NCBI RefSeq assembly: GCF_943734655.1
Contig: NC_071355.1
Location: 240,037,527-240,101,526 of the forward strand
DNA from: Sabethes cyaneus
Lineage: Eukaryota; Arthropoda; Insecta; Diptera; Culicidae
Length of the DNA: 64,000 nt
Direction: 5' to 3'
Below, piece by piece: positions 49,061 through 61,284 of this stretch (position 1 is its first letter; each line of letters starts with the position of its first letter). A program made the translations under genes and the position numbers. The notes below the pieces were generated by a model. It ran no database searches. It saw only the letters and a list, made by a program, of their open reading frames with translations, and was not told the DNA's origin.

Positions 49061-49989
49061 GCACATTCCGGTCCAAAACTCAGGTTAAAATTTAGACCCA
49101 AACGCTGGTTTGAATTTGGGTTAAAGTTCATAACTAGTCCAGGACCAAATTCATGCCAAATTTCTAGCCCAACGAAGGTCAAAATTTAAATTGAAGCTCA
49201 GACCTAATACGAGACTAGAAAACTGGTTGATATTCGGTTCCAAATTCAAGTCCAAATTCGAGGCTTAATTTGAATCTACACTTAGGTATAATTTAACGAT
49301 CAAATTCAGATCCAAATTCAGGTCAAAATTTAGAAGGCCATTGTGGCACAAATCCAAACCCAAATTCATGGTGAATTAAAGCCCAAATTCAGATCTCAAC
49401 TCTGGTTCAAATTCATTTCAAATCCAAGTTCGAATTCAAATCCAAATTCTACTTTAAACTTGGGTACAAATTCACCTCCACATTAAAATCCAAATTTAGT
49501 CCAATTTTAGATCTCAATTCAGACTCCAATGTGGGTGTGAATTAAGGTTAAAGTTTAAATTTAATTTGGTACCAAATTCAAGTTCAAATTTAGATCCTAA
49601 TTCGGAACCAAATTCAAGTTAAACTTCTGGCCAAAATTAAATTGAAAACTTAGATCTAGATTCAGGTTCAAATTCAGATCTAAATTCAAGCTTAAATGTA
49701 AGAGCATGTACAAGTCCAAATTTATGCTCAAATTTACTTCAAATTCTGGTCGAAATTCGTAACTAAATTATAACCCACGTTCAAGTCCAAGTTCAAATCC
49801 AAATTTAGATCCAAATTCAAGCTTAAAATCGAGTCTAAACTATGTTCAAATTCAGGTCGAAATTCAGAACCAAATTTAAACCAGGGTACGGTTTAAAATT
49901 CAAGTCCAAATACTGCCCAAGTTTGCATCCAAATTCAAACTCGAATACAACTCTAAATTTTAGTTCAATTTCAAATAAAATTCAACAAC
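49061..49989 (+). repeat. degenerate 12-bp repeat field, forward orientation
   Basis: Imperfect AAATTCAGGTCC / AAATTCAAGTCC units, strongly visible at 49190-49480 and 49600-49970. No coding role. Confidence 0.9.
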
Positions 49990-50172
49990 AAATTCAATAC
50001 AATCTGTTCTTTACGACAGACTTCATAGCTAGCTGTTAGAATATAAGACAATTGCGGGGCTGTTGATAGATCCTATTGACTCCAACAGCATCTTCCAGCT
50101 GAGATTCGAACAAACGACGACTGGCTTGTTAGACCACCATCGTACTTTGAGGTCAACTGGGAGGGCTTACGT
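49990..50172 (-). mobile_element. tRNA-derived SINE, most complete copy
   Basis: On the minus strand a tRNA-like head is visible. An A-box-like AGTTGACCTCAAAGT lies near 50145-50158. Next comes a 5 bp anticodon-type stem (TGGTC/GCCAG region) with loop CTAACAA, which reads as anticodon AAC (Val), at about 50121-50137. The box-B motif GTTCGAATCTC is at 50101-50111. The body that follows is shared with the other two copies and ends near an AT-rich tail. Internal Pol III promoters of this kind drive SINE transcription. The T-stem does not pair well, so this is not a functional tRNA. SINEs of this broad kind are known in culicine mosquitoes; the family name is not assigned. Confidence 0.78.
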
Positions 50173-50272
50173 ACACATTCGATCCAAATTTAAGTTTAAA
50201 TTCAGGTCCAATCGCACGCTCTAGTCCTAATTCAGCTTGGAAGTCGGATTCATATTCAATTCGAAATTCATG
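50173..50272 (+). repeat. 12-bp repeat field continues
   Basis: AAATTTAAGTTTAAATTCAG-type units up to the LINE insertion that starts at 50273. Confidence 0.75.
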
Positions 50273-51180
50273 TTTTATTTGTTTATTTATTTATTTATTT
50301 ACATTATCATCAGGCTAATTTTAGACCCCAATGATATTTAATTTGATTAAAATTGCTTTAAAATTACGTTTAATTGCTTCCTTGGACAAATTAAAATTAA
50401 ACCCTTCGGCAACACTGTGGAATAATCGGAGTAGTCCAACTATACTGCCGTAGGTGTCGTAATTCGTTCGTCTGGCTGGAATTTGCAGAACTCCACGGTT
50501 TCGCAAAACCCTTCATTGTAGTTGTAGTCGGATATTGGTGAGTAGTGCTGGGCATTCCGTTCTAGCAGTAAGCACGGCAGACACGAAAACAGCACGGGCA
50601 ACGTTGCGGTGTCCAGATTCATGAGTTGGCAGCGACTTGCGTAGGAGGATAGCAGGAACGGGCCTCTCCATGGAAGGCGTCGAAGGGCAAAGTGCACAAA
50701 ACTCTGCTGTACAGCTTCGATTCTGTCAGCTTCATTGTGGTAGGATTTCAAACTTGACAGTAATATTCAAGGATTGAATGCTCCAATGAGCAATATAAGG
50801 ACCTCAGACAATAGGAATTACTGAATTCTTTAGCGATTTGGAACATGAATCCGAGATATGCAGGTGGAAAGATCCAACAACACGCTTACATCTTTGAAAC
50901 AATTAGTTCTTCCATTAATGGTTTTCAAAGGCTTACATTCGAATGTGATGAATTCTTTCCTGTTTGAAAAAGTGAGGATGCACACTTACTTGGATTCACC
51001 TCTATATGGTTGGTACTACACCAATTTGCAAAACTATCCAATTGCTGGTTGAAAATTTTCATATCATCGGCGAAAGACAAACGGAGAGTTCTCAAATTGA
51101 AATTCGAATCGTTGAAGTTTACGAGGAAAATCATTGGTCCGAGTTTTCTACCAGACGGAGCAGCAAACTCCCCAGAACAA
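50273..51180 (-). mobile_element. Jockey-like LINE 3' end with (TAAA)n tail
   Basis: On the minus strand: TLRLSFADDMKIFNQQLDSF then ANWCSTNHIEVNPSKC (51000-51080) is the catalytic YADD/FADD block and following helix. A deletion follows, then ADRIEAVQQSFVHFALRRLP and SYASRCQLMNLDTA (50620-50730) from the C-terminal domain. The end is RRTNYDTYGSIVGLLRLFHS ... FNFNLSKEAIKRN and a stop at 50321. A 45 bp trailer precedes an (AAAT)n tail at 50275-50302. The tail and short trailer mark the true 3' end of a 5'-truncated insertion. Internal deletions and frameshifts make it inactive. It sits inside the 12-bp repeat field, hence is younger than that field. Confidence 0.88.
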
Positions 51181-51598
51181 TTTAAACAGGTTCAAATTCA
51201 TGTTTAGTTTTGGGCTTCAACTGAAATACAAATAAAAGTACAAACCAAGTCGAAAATCAAGTCTTAATTGAGGTTTATATGGTAAAATTCTGGTTTAAAT
51301 TCAAGCCTTATTCAAGTCTACGTTCATATCGATAGAGTCGATAGGGTCCAAATTCAAGTATGAGTTCAGATCCAAATTCGAGACTAACTTCTGGTCCAAT
51401 TTGGGTCCAAATTCAAGCACCAATACCAATCCCTAGTCCAAAATCTGATCCAACTTCGTGTGAAAATTTATACTAAAATTGAGATCTGAATCCAATCTAC
51501 ATTTAGATCAAAATTGGATATCTTTACATAAGTCCAAATTCAAGTCTTAGTTCAGATCCAGACTCGGATCCAAGGCCCGAATTGAAGTGCAAAGTGTA
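51181..51598 (+). repeat. 12-bp repeat field, third segment
   Basis: AAATTCAAGTCTTA, CAGATCCAAATTCGAG and similar imperfect units up to the TTAA that starts the palindrome. Confidence 0.85.
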
Positions 51599-53904
51599 TT
51601 AACCGTTATGTGTTCGACAGGGTACCCGGGTACCTTTTCAGCTTTCAAAGTACGAAATTCTAAAGTTTTCTTTGATCAAGGATACTGAAACTCTGTGACA
51701 TCTAAGAACTAGTTGAATTGCAACTTTTCATAAAATAAGTTTTCATGTAGCACTTAAGGGGGTGGAATGGGGGGGCTTCGATTTTTTTTACCCCTTAAGT
51801 GCTCGACAAGGGTACCCGGGTACCCACAAATTGAAACGCTTGTAACTTTGGCAATTTTTGACCGATTCGGACACTTTTACCACCAAAAGAAGCAGGAACT
51901 TATCCACTTCTAGTGTGGGTATAACAGAGTCGGAAGTGGTTCATCTGGTTCCCGGAAATCCGGCAGTCCGAGGATGTGTTCCGGAATTGAAGCACTTTTG
52001 GATTTTTGGATGTAATTATAGTAATATGGGTGTCCAAAGTTCTTCCAATTACTCCGACAGGTCATTAATCATTGTTTTAAAACAATACAATGATATATCC
52101 TCGGAATGGCCATTCTGCGACAAGTTCCCGTGGGACCTCCTGTGGCCATAGAACTGTTTAGTTTGCAACACTGGCAATATTGGTGTCTAAATTCATGAAA
52201 TTACTCCAGAAGGTCATTTTTCATTATTTTGATTCTATCTGATGATTTTGCCACGGCATGGCCATTCCGGAGCATGTTCCCGTGGGGCTTCACAGTTGTC
52301 CAAAACCAAAAATATGTGCGCATTGGAGTTTTGAGTGGGAAAATTTGATTTTAGGTTTATGGAACCTTTGGGAGAGTTTCTTGAAATTAAATGTTCTATC
52401 GTATGGTGAAATTCAAATTTTGAATAATCCCCCTAAAAGTGAAATAAAAAATTTATTTTTCTGCAGCTTCAATATAACACATTGATGAGTTCTGCAAAGT
52501 TTTAGAGCATATTATTACAAGAAATTTTGCTGAAGACCGTAACCTTCTATCTCTTCAGCGAAGATATAAAAGTCCTATTTCTTATATGTGAATCTTCAAA
52601 ATCAGTTTTTCTATTTTAGCTTTTTTTGTAGTTGTTGTATGATTTTTTCATGTTCTATAAAGTTGTATAAATAGCAAAGATACACAACTTTGCCAAATGT
52701 AGTATACCTCTATTTTTGCTTGTTTAGGAACTGTAAAACTTTTGATATAAAAAATACCCTAATTTTGATCCCCAATTACGCGACTATGCGCAGACGGATA
52801 CAAATGAAACTTCCTGATTTTTTGTAGTTTTTTATTTAGTTTCAGATTCATGTAATGTAATTTGTATCTGTTTGCGCATAGTTGAGTAATTCAGGGTCAG
52901 ATTTAGGATATTTATTATAACAAAAGTTTTACAGCTCCTAAATAAGCAAAGATAGAGGTATACTACATTCGGCAAAGTTGTTTATTTTTACTATTTGTAC
53001 AACTTTATAGAACATGAAAAAATCATACAACAACTACAAAAAAAGCTAAAATAGAAAAACTGATTTTGAAGATTCACATATAAGAAATAGGACTTTTATA
53101 TCTTCGCTGAAGAGATAGAAGGTTACGGTCTTCAGCAAAATTTCTTGTAATAATATGCTCTAAAACTTTGCAGAACTCATCAATGTGTTATATTGAAGCT
53201 GCAGAAAAATAAATTTTTTATTTCACTTTTAGGGGGATTATTCAAAATTTGAATTTCACCATACGATAGAACATTTAATTTCAAGAAACTCTCCCAAAGG
53301 TTCCATAAACCTAAAATCAAGTTTTCCCACTCAAAACTCCAATGCGCACATATTTTTGGTTTTGGACAACTGTGAAGCCCCACGGGAACATGCTCCGGAA
53401 TGGCCATGCCGTGGCAAAATCATCAGATAGAATCAAAATAATGAAAAATGACCTTCTGGAGTAATTTCATGAATTTAGACACCAATATTGCCAGTGTTGC
53501 AAACTAAACAGTTCTATGGCCACAGGAGGTCCCACGGGAACTTGTCGCAGAATGGCCATTCCGAGGATATATCATTGTATTGTTTTAAAACAATGATTAA
53601 TGACCTGTCGGAGTAATTGGAAGAACTTTGGACACCCATATTACTATAATTACATCCAAAAATATAAAAAGTGCTTCAATTCCGGAACACATCCTCGGAC
53701 TGCCGGATTTCCGGGAACCAGATGAACCACTTCCGGCTCTGTTATACCCACACTGGAAGTGGATAAGTTCCTGAATCTTTTGGTGGTAAAAGTGTCCGAA
53801 TCGGTCAAAAATTGCCAAAGTTACAAGTATTTCAATTTGTGGGTACCCGGGTACCCTTGTCGAGCACTTAAAGGTGTTTTTTTTGTCGAACACATAACGG
53901 TTAA
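51599..53904. mobile_element. 2.3 kb palindromic foldback element bounded by TTAA
   Basis: The ends are TTAACCGTTATGTGTTCGAC at 51599 and its complement ending at 53904. TTAA at both edges is the target site of piggyBac-type transposons. Within it, 51783-52832 and 52834-53883 are reverse complements about an axis near 52833, with only a short imperfect loop (about 52800-52860); sampled stretches differ at about 1% of positions. GGGTACCCGGGTACCC, itself palindromic, lies at both arm ends (51811, 53841), and a third copy at 51621 follows the outer left terminus. About 180 bp (51603-51782) on the left has no right partner. No transposase. Mirror-image 75-codon frames in the two arms come from the symmetry and are not genes. 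Confidence 0.93.
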
Positions 53905-54170
53905 TATTCAGATACAAACTCATTTCAGAATTGGAGTCAAAATTCTGGTCCGGATTGACACCGAAGATTTAGATTATTCGGGGATTCGGGGCAATATTTC
54001 ATATCTGAAATTAAATCTAAATTTGTTCCAAAATTTGGGCTAATTCTCAGGTTTAAATTCAGGACCACGTTCTGGTTGAATTCTGATCCAAGTTTTGATC
54101 CAAATTCAACTTAACATTCAAGACAAAATTCTTAGCAATATTTATATTTATAGCAATTTATATTAATATT
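53905..54170 (+). repeat. 12-bp repeat field, fourth segment
   Basis: Imperfect AAATTCAGG/AAATTCAACTT units resume directly after the palindrome, showing the palindrome interrupted the field. It ends in a small TATTTATAGCAATTTATA duplication. Confidence 0.8.
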
Positions 54171-54804
54171 TATAGCAATTTATACTGGTGTGCCCAGGCT
54201 GGAGAACAATGTTTCAATTAAATCGGCCACTATTTTAGCGATAAATCAGTTAATTGCATAAAAATAGTTCCAGTTTTAGGAGAGTTTTTTTTACTGAAAT
54301 CCAGTTATAAGTTAAATTTCAAATTTAGTTTGAAACCTATCGTAAGCGCGCCCAATTCTGCGCATAGTTCCTTATTCTGCGCAGTCCATATTCCAATTAA
54401 AACGTCCAAATTCCTACAAATGTTTAACTTAATTAACACATCTAGGTGTGCAACACCTAAATTAATGCCACAAGGAATCGCCCAAGTCTTGATTGTTTAA
54501 CTAACTGAATACGACTGGTTGTGTTCAGCAGTCAGGTCTTTGAACGCGGTCGGGATCTAGACAACACCGATGATTGCCGAGACGATGATGCACCGAACTG
54601 CTCATACCGTTCGTCACAACGGCAGCACAATGTATCGCTGCCGAGACGATATATTACGCGAGGCATGTTCCGATGCTGGAATAAGCGCAATTCTGTGTAT
54701 CAGTGGCGTTCAACCCCCACACTAAGAAAATTTGCGTACATGCAGTTAGTAATTCTTCATGAAAATATGCGATGTGCAGAATTAAGTGCACTCACGGGAA
54801 TTTA
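54171..54804. other. unique gap within the 12-bp repeat field
   Basis: Opens with CTGGTGTGCCCAGGCTGGAG (54183-54202), near-complement of the motif at 49028. The frame at 54521-54805 is not recognised and is probably chance. Confidence 0.45.
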
Positions 54805-55080
54805 AGCTCAATTTCAAGTTCAATTTTAAGTCTAGTTTCAAGTCCAATTCAAATACAATTTTAAGTGTAATTTAAATCTAATTTTATAAAAATTTCAATT
54901 CCTTCATTTAGTTCAATATTAAGTCTATCCTCATGTTTATTACCAAGTCTAATTTCATATCGAACTTTGTTTTTAAGCCCAACTACAAGTGATAATTTCA
55001 AATCCGATTTCAAATTCAATTTCAACTCTAATTAAAGATCAATCCATTTCCATTTTGAACTCCAATTTAAAGCTAAGTGA
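54805..55080 (+). repeat. 12-bp repeat field, last segment
   Basis: Units such as AATTTCAAGTTCAATTTTAA and CAAGTCTAATTTC, more decayed than earlier segments. Confidence 0.8.
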
Positions 55081-55339
55081 TAATGGAAAACTCCGAAGAA
55101 ATCGGAAAATTATGTTCTTTCACACAGAAATTTTTTGAAATATATTTTTGTTTGTCAGTTTCCAATTTTTTAATGATTCAACTGTCCTTACTTAATGTCT
55201 TAATACATTACTGTCATAAACTTAATATCTCATGAACCAAAGCATCATACAGTAAACAGCTTCTTATGAAATTGTTAGTGAATTTTCATAACATATACAC
55301 AGATGGAGTACTAATGGAAGCAGAGGTAGTCCGTCTCCT

Positions 55340-56165
55340 GCTGCTCTCTTGAAAACAAAAAGCAAAAAGGGAAAAATGAGACAGAAGGAGAAAAAATGTA
55401 AAAGAGAAGGAAAACGTGACAAAAACCGGATAAACGGAATAGAAAAAGGAGAGAAACGCGAATGAAAGCTGATATGAAAAACAACACGTGATAGAATGAT
55501 AAAACGGTACATAAAAAAATGGGAAAAAGTAGAAAATGGGAAAGAAAAAAAAACGAAAAAAACGAAGAGACTACAGAAAAGGAGGAAGAACAGACGAAAA
55601 AAAGAAGAAAAATTAAAGAAATGAAGGAAAACCCCTAAATAAAACGAGAAAAAATGAGGATAGACAGGATAGAGTATGGGAAAACAGAAAACGTGGGATC
55701 ATGATAATGGAGAAAGAAATAAAAAACAAGAAAAGAATGAAAAAGAAGAAACTGGAGAAAAAATAAAACTAAAGACAGACTATAGAGCGGAAAAGAAAAA
55801 CAGAACGTGACAAAAAAAGAAGCAAAAGCACAACATAATAATAAGAAGAACGGAACAGACGAAAACGAAAAACGGGATAAAAAGCGGTTAAAAAACGAAA
55901 GGAGACGAAAACCGGGACCGCAAAGGGACAGAAAATGAAAAAAAGACTAAAACGAGCCTGAAAACGAGGAATAACGGGAATAGCGAGAGCGGGAAAAGAA
56001 AACCGATAGAGGAAGCAAGAAGAACAGGAAAAAGAGGTCAAACGGGATAGACAAATGGGGAACAAAAAATGAAAAAACAGAACAGAAACAGTAGAAAAGA
56101 AAACCAGTAAGAAAGGAAGAGTAGAAGACAAAAAATAGGAGATGAAAAAGGAAAACCGGAGAGGA
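55340..56165 (+). repeat. purine-rich degenerate repeat (GAAAAACGGGA-like)
   Basis: More than 90% purine on the plus strand with recurring GAAAAACG, ACGGGA and AGGAAAA words. No exact period can be set by eye, though 10-11 bp spacing is common. Minus-strand frames up to 120 codons read as Phe/Leu/Ser-rich nonsense. It resembles the 11-bp field at 33-35 kb in character but not in unit. Confidence 0.8.
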
Positions 56166-59100
56166 CAGGACAGTTTCCAATTGAACTAAAATTCATTACT
56201 ATTCTACTACATCATCCAGCTCGTTGGAATCTGTAATCCCAGTATGAGTTGACAGCAGCAATAGAAATTATCCGCTTTATAAAGCTTGACCGACTCAAAT
56301 GCAAGGATAAAGTATGTATTTTTTTCTTAAAAGTATTTTTTATATGCTGCTTCAAATTGTTTATCCCGGACTCTGAATGGGATCAACTCTCAACTCTTTA
56401 TTTCCAGCAGTTAAAATCAGTGAACGCGTTTCAAAGATAACGTCGATACCATCCTCCCGCATTCACTGTTATAAACAAGCAATGGAAATTAAGCAATAGA
56501 AAATTAACTTTATTAACGACCTTCGGCTAATTGCATGTTGTTTACTCTCCAAAATGTGGTACACATTGGATTTTACGATTTAACCCTTAATCAAGAAAAC
56601 ATCCCACATAACATTATAACAGGACTTCAATTCGCAGATTAAAATTCACCAAATTTCGATAAAATAAATCCTCCCCCCCACCCGCGTTTGTGGAGAAGCT
56701 GTAAACCCACATCACAAGCGAGCTGGGGATAATGTTTTAATTACACCTCGGAACGGTACTACCACCGGAGTCGATCGAGTTCTCGCGAAAGCACAAGCAC
56801 AAACACAAGCTAGAAGTGCAGGAAAGAAAACACATAAACCGAGTGAAAACTTTCACAATTTAGCTCTCGCTGTTGTTGTTGTTGTTGTTGCTGCTGGAAA
56901 CTATCCGCTTTCTTCGAGGCCATCACATTTTTCCTGCCGAGTTCGGGGCGCTCGGAACGATGCAAGAAGCAATTTATTATCCGCGGAAAACAACCACATT
57001 CTAGCGAAAGTAGCTCGAAGAGCCGCGACTTACTACCGGGTTGCAAGGCCGCGGCGCCGGTGGGGGAGAGTGTAATGAACATATATCGCCGTCAAAGCCG
57101 CCCGCGTGGGGATGGCTGAGGTGAAGGGGCGGAACCAGTTTGGAGGATTTTTCACCAGCAATTTAAAGTTTGCCAAAGTGTAATAATATTTTATAAGTTA
57201 ATTAAAATTTATTCTGACTGGGAAGCTTTCTGGAGCTTCCTCGGTTTGGTGAAGTGCAACTACAAAAGAGTTACTACGCGGAAGGAAAAAAATAAAATAC
57301 TGAAAAACTCGATACAGAGCAACCGCTACTTATTATCGTTGAATTTTGGGGCTGGAAGTGGTCGGTCGGTGATGCTGGTTTGGGGTGGAACTGGGGTAGA
57401 CGTTGGAACATTAATGAGCAACCCCTCGAGCTGTGTGCTACAGTTTTTCTTGGTTGAAAGTTATTCGCTACTGCTTGGTTAACAGAATCGGATGGAGTTT
57501 TTCTTTTTCTCATCGTTAAAAAGTAGTTTCAAATGGGGAGTCTTCGCGGCTTAACTCCGACAACCTTTGTCGTTTTCTTTTTATTTTTTTTTTCGAAATG
57601 AGCCGCGTGGGCAAAATTTGCTCATCTTTCCCATCCGAAAGCAAACAGCCCCGTTGATTATTTTATCCAAGTCTCCAAGAATTACCCTCTGCGGGTTCCA
57701 TTCGTTTCCATTAGAGGGCAGTCGGGGTGGTCGTGCATTCGTAATTTAAACAGCTCTGCCAGCCAGAGTCACTCGCATCTCCGCTGTCACATTCAGTGCT
57801 GAAAAATTACAAAGTCAAATTTCCCATTCGTTTCCATTTGCTGAATTATGTAATCTCGTTCCGGTCGGTAGTCAGCAGCAGCACGCGAATGCTCCACCTT
57901 TTCACTGTACGTATTCTACGCCGCCTCCACTTCCGCCTGTGCGTCCGGTTGTTGTGTGTGCTGCAGTTGGAAGTGTGTCGAGTAGAACCGAAAGCCGGAT
58001 GTTCTCTCCGTTTATGCAAAGCTGGAGGATGTGTGTGTGGATTGTTTGTGTGTGTGTGTGTTTTTTTTTTGTCTACGATTAAACGTCAAAATCCCATACA
58101 AATGGGCATCCTGGAATTCACCCGGTGGATGAAGGTTGTTACAAAAATTATAGCAGCTTTGTTGGCTGCTGATAACATCCATTCGGTTGAATATTTTGCA
58201 ACAAGCGATGTGCAACGAACAGTTCTATGCTCTCACAGAGATTAATTCTGAAATGAAATAAGCCATAAGTTTGCTAGTTGATTTCGACATCGTTTACGTA
58301 TTTCTCCGACAGAAAACTAGCTAATTTGTATATCAATCTTATTGACTTCAAACTGTAATACAATTTAGAAACATTTGAACGTTGCATTTTTGTCTAAAAT
58401 TATACAATTGACTTCAATTATCGAATCCATTAGTGGCGGCTGTGCTGTGGTATCGTTAACGGGTGTCGCCTGAAGCCACAGACAATGAAATACTACAAAT
58501 TGCGCGACTGAATTCAGCCGGCCCACATATCTCGAGCGCCATTCGTGGCAGCAACCATAATAGGGACAACCTGCAGACAGTCAAGAAATAGGAAGAAATA
58601 ACGTTCCATCGCACTGTGCGCGCGATCGTTGCACCAACCGACCGACCGGTTGTAATATTATTGCCTGCCTGACGATAACGAGCGTAATCCGATTTAATAT
58701 GAATGCAATCATCACATTATTCGGAAATTGTGAATTGTTACTCTCTGCATAACCGCCATATCTGCCGCACACACGGGGGAATTCGATATAGAAATTATGC
58801 GAGGTTAGCCCGGTGGGGCTCCGTGCTTTTGTGCCATTGCGCGTCCCATTTCGGGGCGGAATCAACTTCGAATTATTCAATGAACGTTAACATTATTGCG
58901 GTTTAAATTCCGGTCAAATTGATTGTGCCGGGATCCTGCAATTGAGTATGTGCGAGGAATCCGAAAAAGGGTGGGCGCGTTTTCTAATCAAAATTATTAC
59001 AAATAGTTTGCGTTGGCTGATTGCGCCAATTTTTGCGCATTACATTAACATCAGACGGGTGCTTGAGAGAAACTACTGTGAAAAAGGCAGATAATTTATT

Positions 59101-60099
59101 TTATGTTTTTTGTAAAACAAATCTAATATCACACGGTTTTGTTAATACAGAGCAATGCTTTTGGACTGATTTAAATTCTTGAAATAAAAAGGGCAAGGGA
59201 GTTGATCCCAAATAACTAGTTAGTGAACCAGCACTAGCAGTTTCCAAACAGCAGGAAAAACTTTTCCCTTTCCATGTTACAGAATGTGTATTTCAAGCCT
59301 GCATGGTCAAGCTTCGTAAAGCGGATAGTTTCTATCCCTTCTGTCGACTATTACTGTGCAGTTTCAAACAGTTTCAAACTTTGAAATCTCAAATGAAAAG
59401 CTTGCTAATTGCCATATAAATATATGATTACCATACAGCCATCCAGATTATGTATGATAATCATGAAATTTAATTCAGCAAGCTTTTGATAATCTGCTCC
59501 TAGTTTGAGTTCATTCAAAATTTAAATCAGAACGGTTTAGAATTTTTAATGCTTTCACGCGAATTCGGGGTCATGGTAATCGATTAGTCTTGTTTTAGAT
59601 TAATATCTAAAAAGAAAAATTTGAGGAACCAGTTTTAGAACTTAACGTTCAGTTTTCTATTTAAGATTAAAATTGAAGTGAAATAATTTTCAGATGACGC
59701 AAATAGTGGAAAGATATTCACTTTTCTCTAATATTTGGTCGGTTGCGTATCATGGGTTACGATTATTCATTTGTTATTTAGACTATTGCAAATTGCAAAT
59801 CATTTTAAAAGGTTTTGTCACCCCCCCCCCCCTCTTGGAAATTGGCTTGAGAAATCGGTGGGCAAAAAAATAATTTGTAGGATATGAGTTCAATTTTTTG
59901 ACGTAGGACTACGTCTTTGTTTACTATACTGGGACTGGATAGCACTTTGTGAAAACGAAAATAGAAGTGTAACGTTTGAATGAAAGATTTCAAATGCTAA
60001 TAACTACTAAACTACTGAACGAAACTGAACATTTTATATGTCGTTGGATAGGTAAAATGACCAGCAATTTTATGGGGGGTTAGCGACCAATTTTATGAC
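56166..60099. other. low-copy DNA with short simple repeats
   Basis: A (TTG)n run at 56870-56896, a T-run at 57585, a (TG)n run at 58030-58060 and a C-run at 59821-59833. The 56.7-58.95 kb part is GC-richer and single-copy in character. Frames reach 149 codons but are not recognisable. The palindrome GACGTAGGACTACGTC is at 59900-59915. Confidence 0.5.
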
Positions 60100-60258
60100 G
60101 GGCTCCCATACAAATGAAAGACAAATTTCCTCAAAACTCGAAAACTAATCAAGCAAATGGACCCAAATTTGGCATGTGGGGGTTATTGGAGGTATGAATT
60201 TATTTTATGATGGTTTGTGGATAAGGACTCTCATACAAATAAAACAGAAATTTTTGCG
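60100..60258 (-). mobile_element. fragment of the element A/B family
   Basis: GGGCTCCCATACAAATGAAA, ACTAATCAAGCAAATGGA and AAATTTGGCATGTGGGGG match the internal unit of elements A and B in B's orientation, then TCTCATACAAATAAAACAGA matches the segment of B next to it. Ends and the microsatellite are missing. Confidence 0.85.
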
Positions 60259-60642
60259 TATGAGCCATATTTTCTGCTATGTAACAAGCGGTAAGTTGTG
60301 AAAGTAAGCTAGTAAAATCTTCTCGGAGCAAAAGACAGTGAATCGACGCCACTAACTTACGTGCCATATTTGCAATGAATGTGCTTTGGATTTAATGTTA
60401 ATGGCCAGCGAGCAATAGAGAATGGCACTTTTATAGGCCACAAGCGAGTTAAAGTAAGATTATTGAAACATGTCAAACTACGCATAATCATATTCAATAC
60501 AATAATCTGTGGGCTGGCCATTCATTACCATTTCAACCTTTGTGATGCACACAAGTGATTTTTAAAAGAAATCACTATGTCTCATTTGTTGCAGGCCTTG
60601 TACTTATGAACCCCCGTCCACGTATTTTCAAAGTCACCATTG
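60259..60642. other. short low-copy gap
   Basis: No gene. It ends with CATTG (60638-60642), the candidate target duplication of the next element. Confidence 0.45.
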
Positions 60643-61284
60643 CACTATGGTCCAGAAAGCGATTTTAGACGGACAAAAATGATTGCGCCTTAACGGGATA
60701 TTCTAGCTCAATGAAGTCTTCGGCAACTTTTTGAATGAAAACATGACGCATCTTTTGAAAGGGTCGTCCAATGTTCAGATGATACCGTAACAACAATTCA
60801 AGTAATAATTTTTTAAATAAGTTTGTTTTCCATTTTTTAGTTTCAAAACATTAAAGATAGATTAATTTCACGTAACTTTTCTAAACATTCCAAATTTCTT
60901 ACTCTTATGTATTGTCAGCAGTGGACCTTTGTTTATGGACGACCCGTAAAATCATATTTCCTCTTATAACTCATTTATCTCAACAGATAGCTCAATATGA
61001 TGTTCTACAAAAATTTGTATACGTAAGAGAAGAATATTTTTGCAGAAGACTATTTTGCTTTATCTTTATGAGTTAATAAGTTATAGTCGAATTCAGGTTA
61101 AAAACAGACCAATTTTACTAAAGCATAACTCAAAAAGCGGCAAACGAATCTTGATGAAACTTTGGCGATTTAATATACACATATGCATAAAGTTTTTAGC
61201 AAAAAATGGTGAAGGTGTTATTTTTTTAAAAAAAGATAAAATTCTTTGAACTTTATGATTTACTGTAGCTAAAGTTCTCGTTTT

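Noticed and set aside
50101..50158. A functional tRNA-Val gene
   Set aside because: The T-stem does not pair, the acceptor stem is not visible, and the body is shared with two other copies, so it is a SINE head.
52258..53407. Two identical 75-codon frames on opposite strands
   Set aside because: The identity follows from the palindrome; there is no domain, and the arms carry no other coding signal.
57796..58245. 149-codon frame
   Set aside because: Includes a translated (TG)n/T-run and shows no family similarity.
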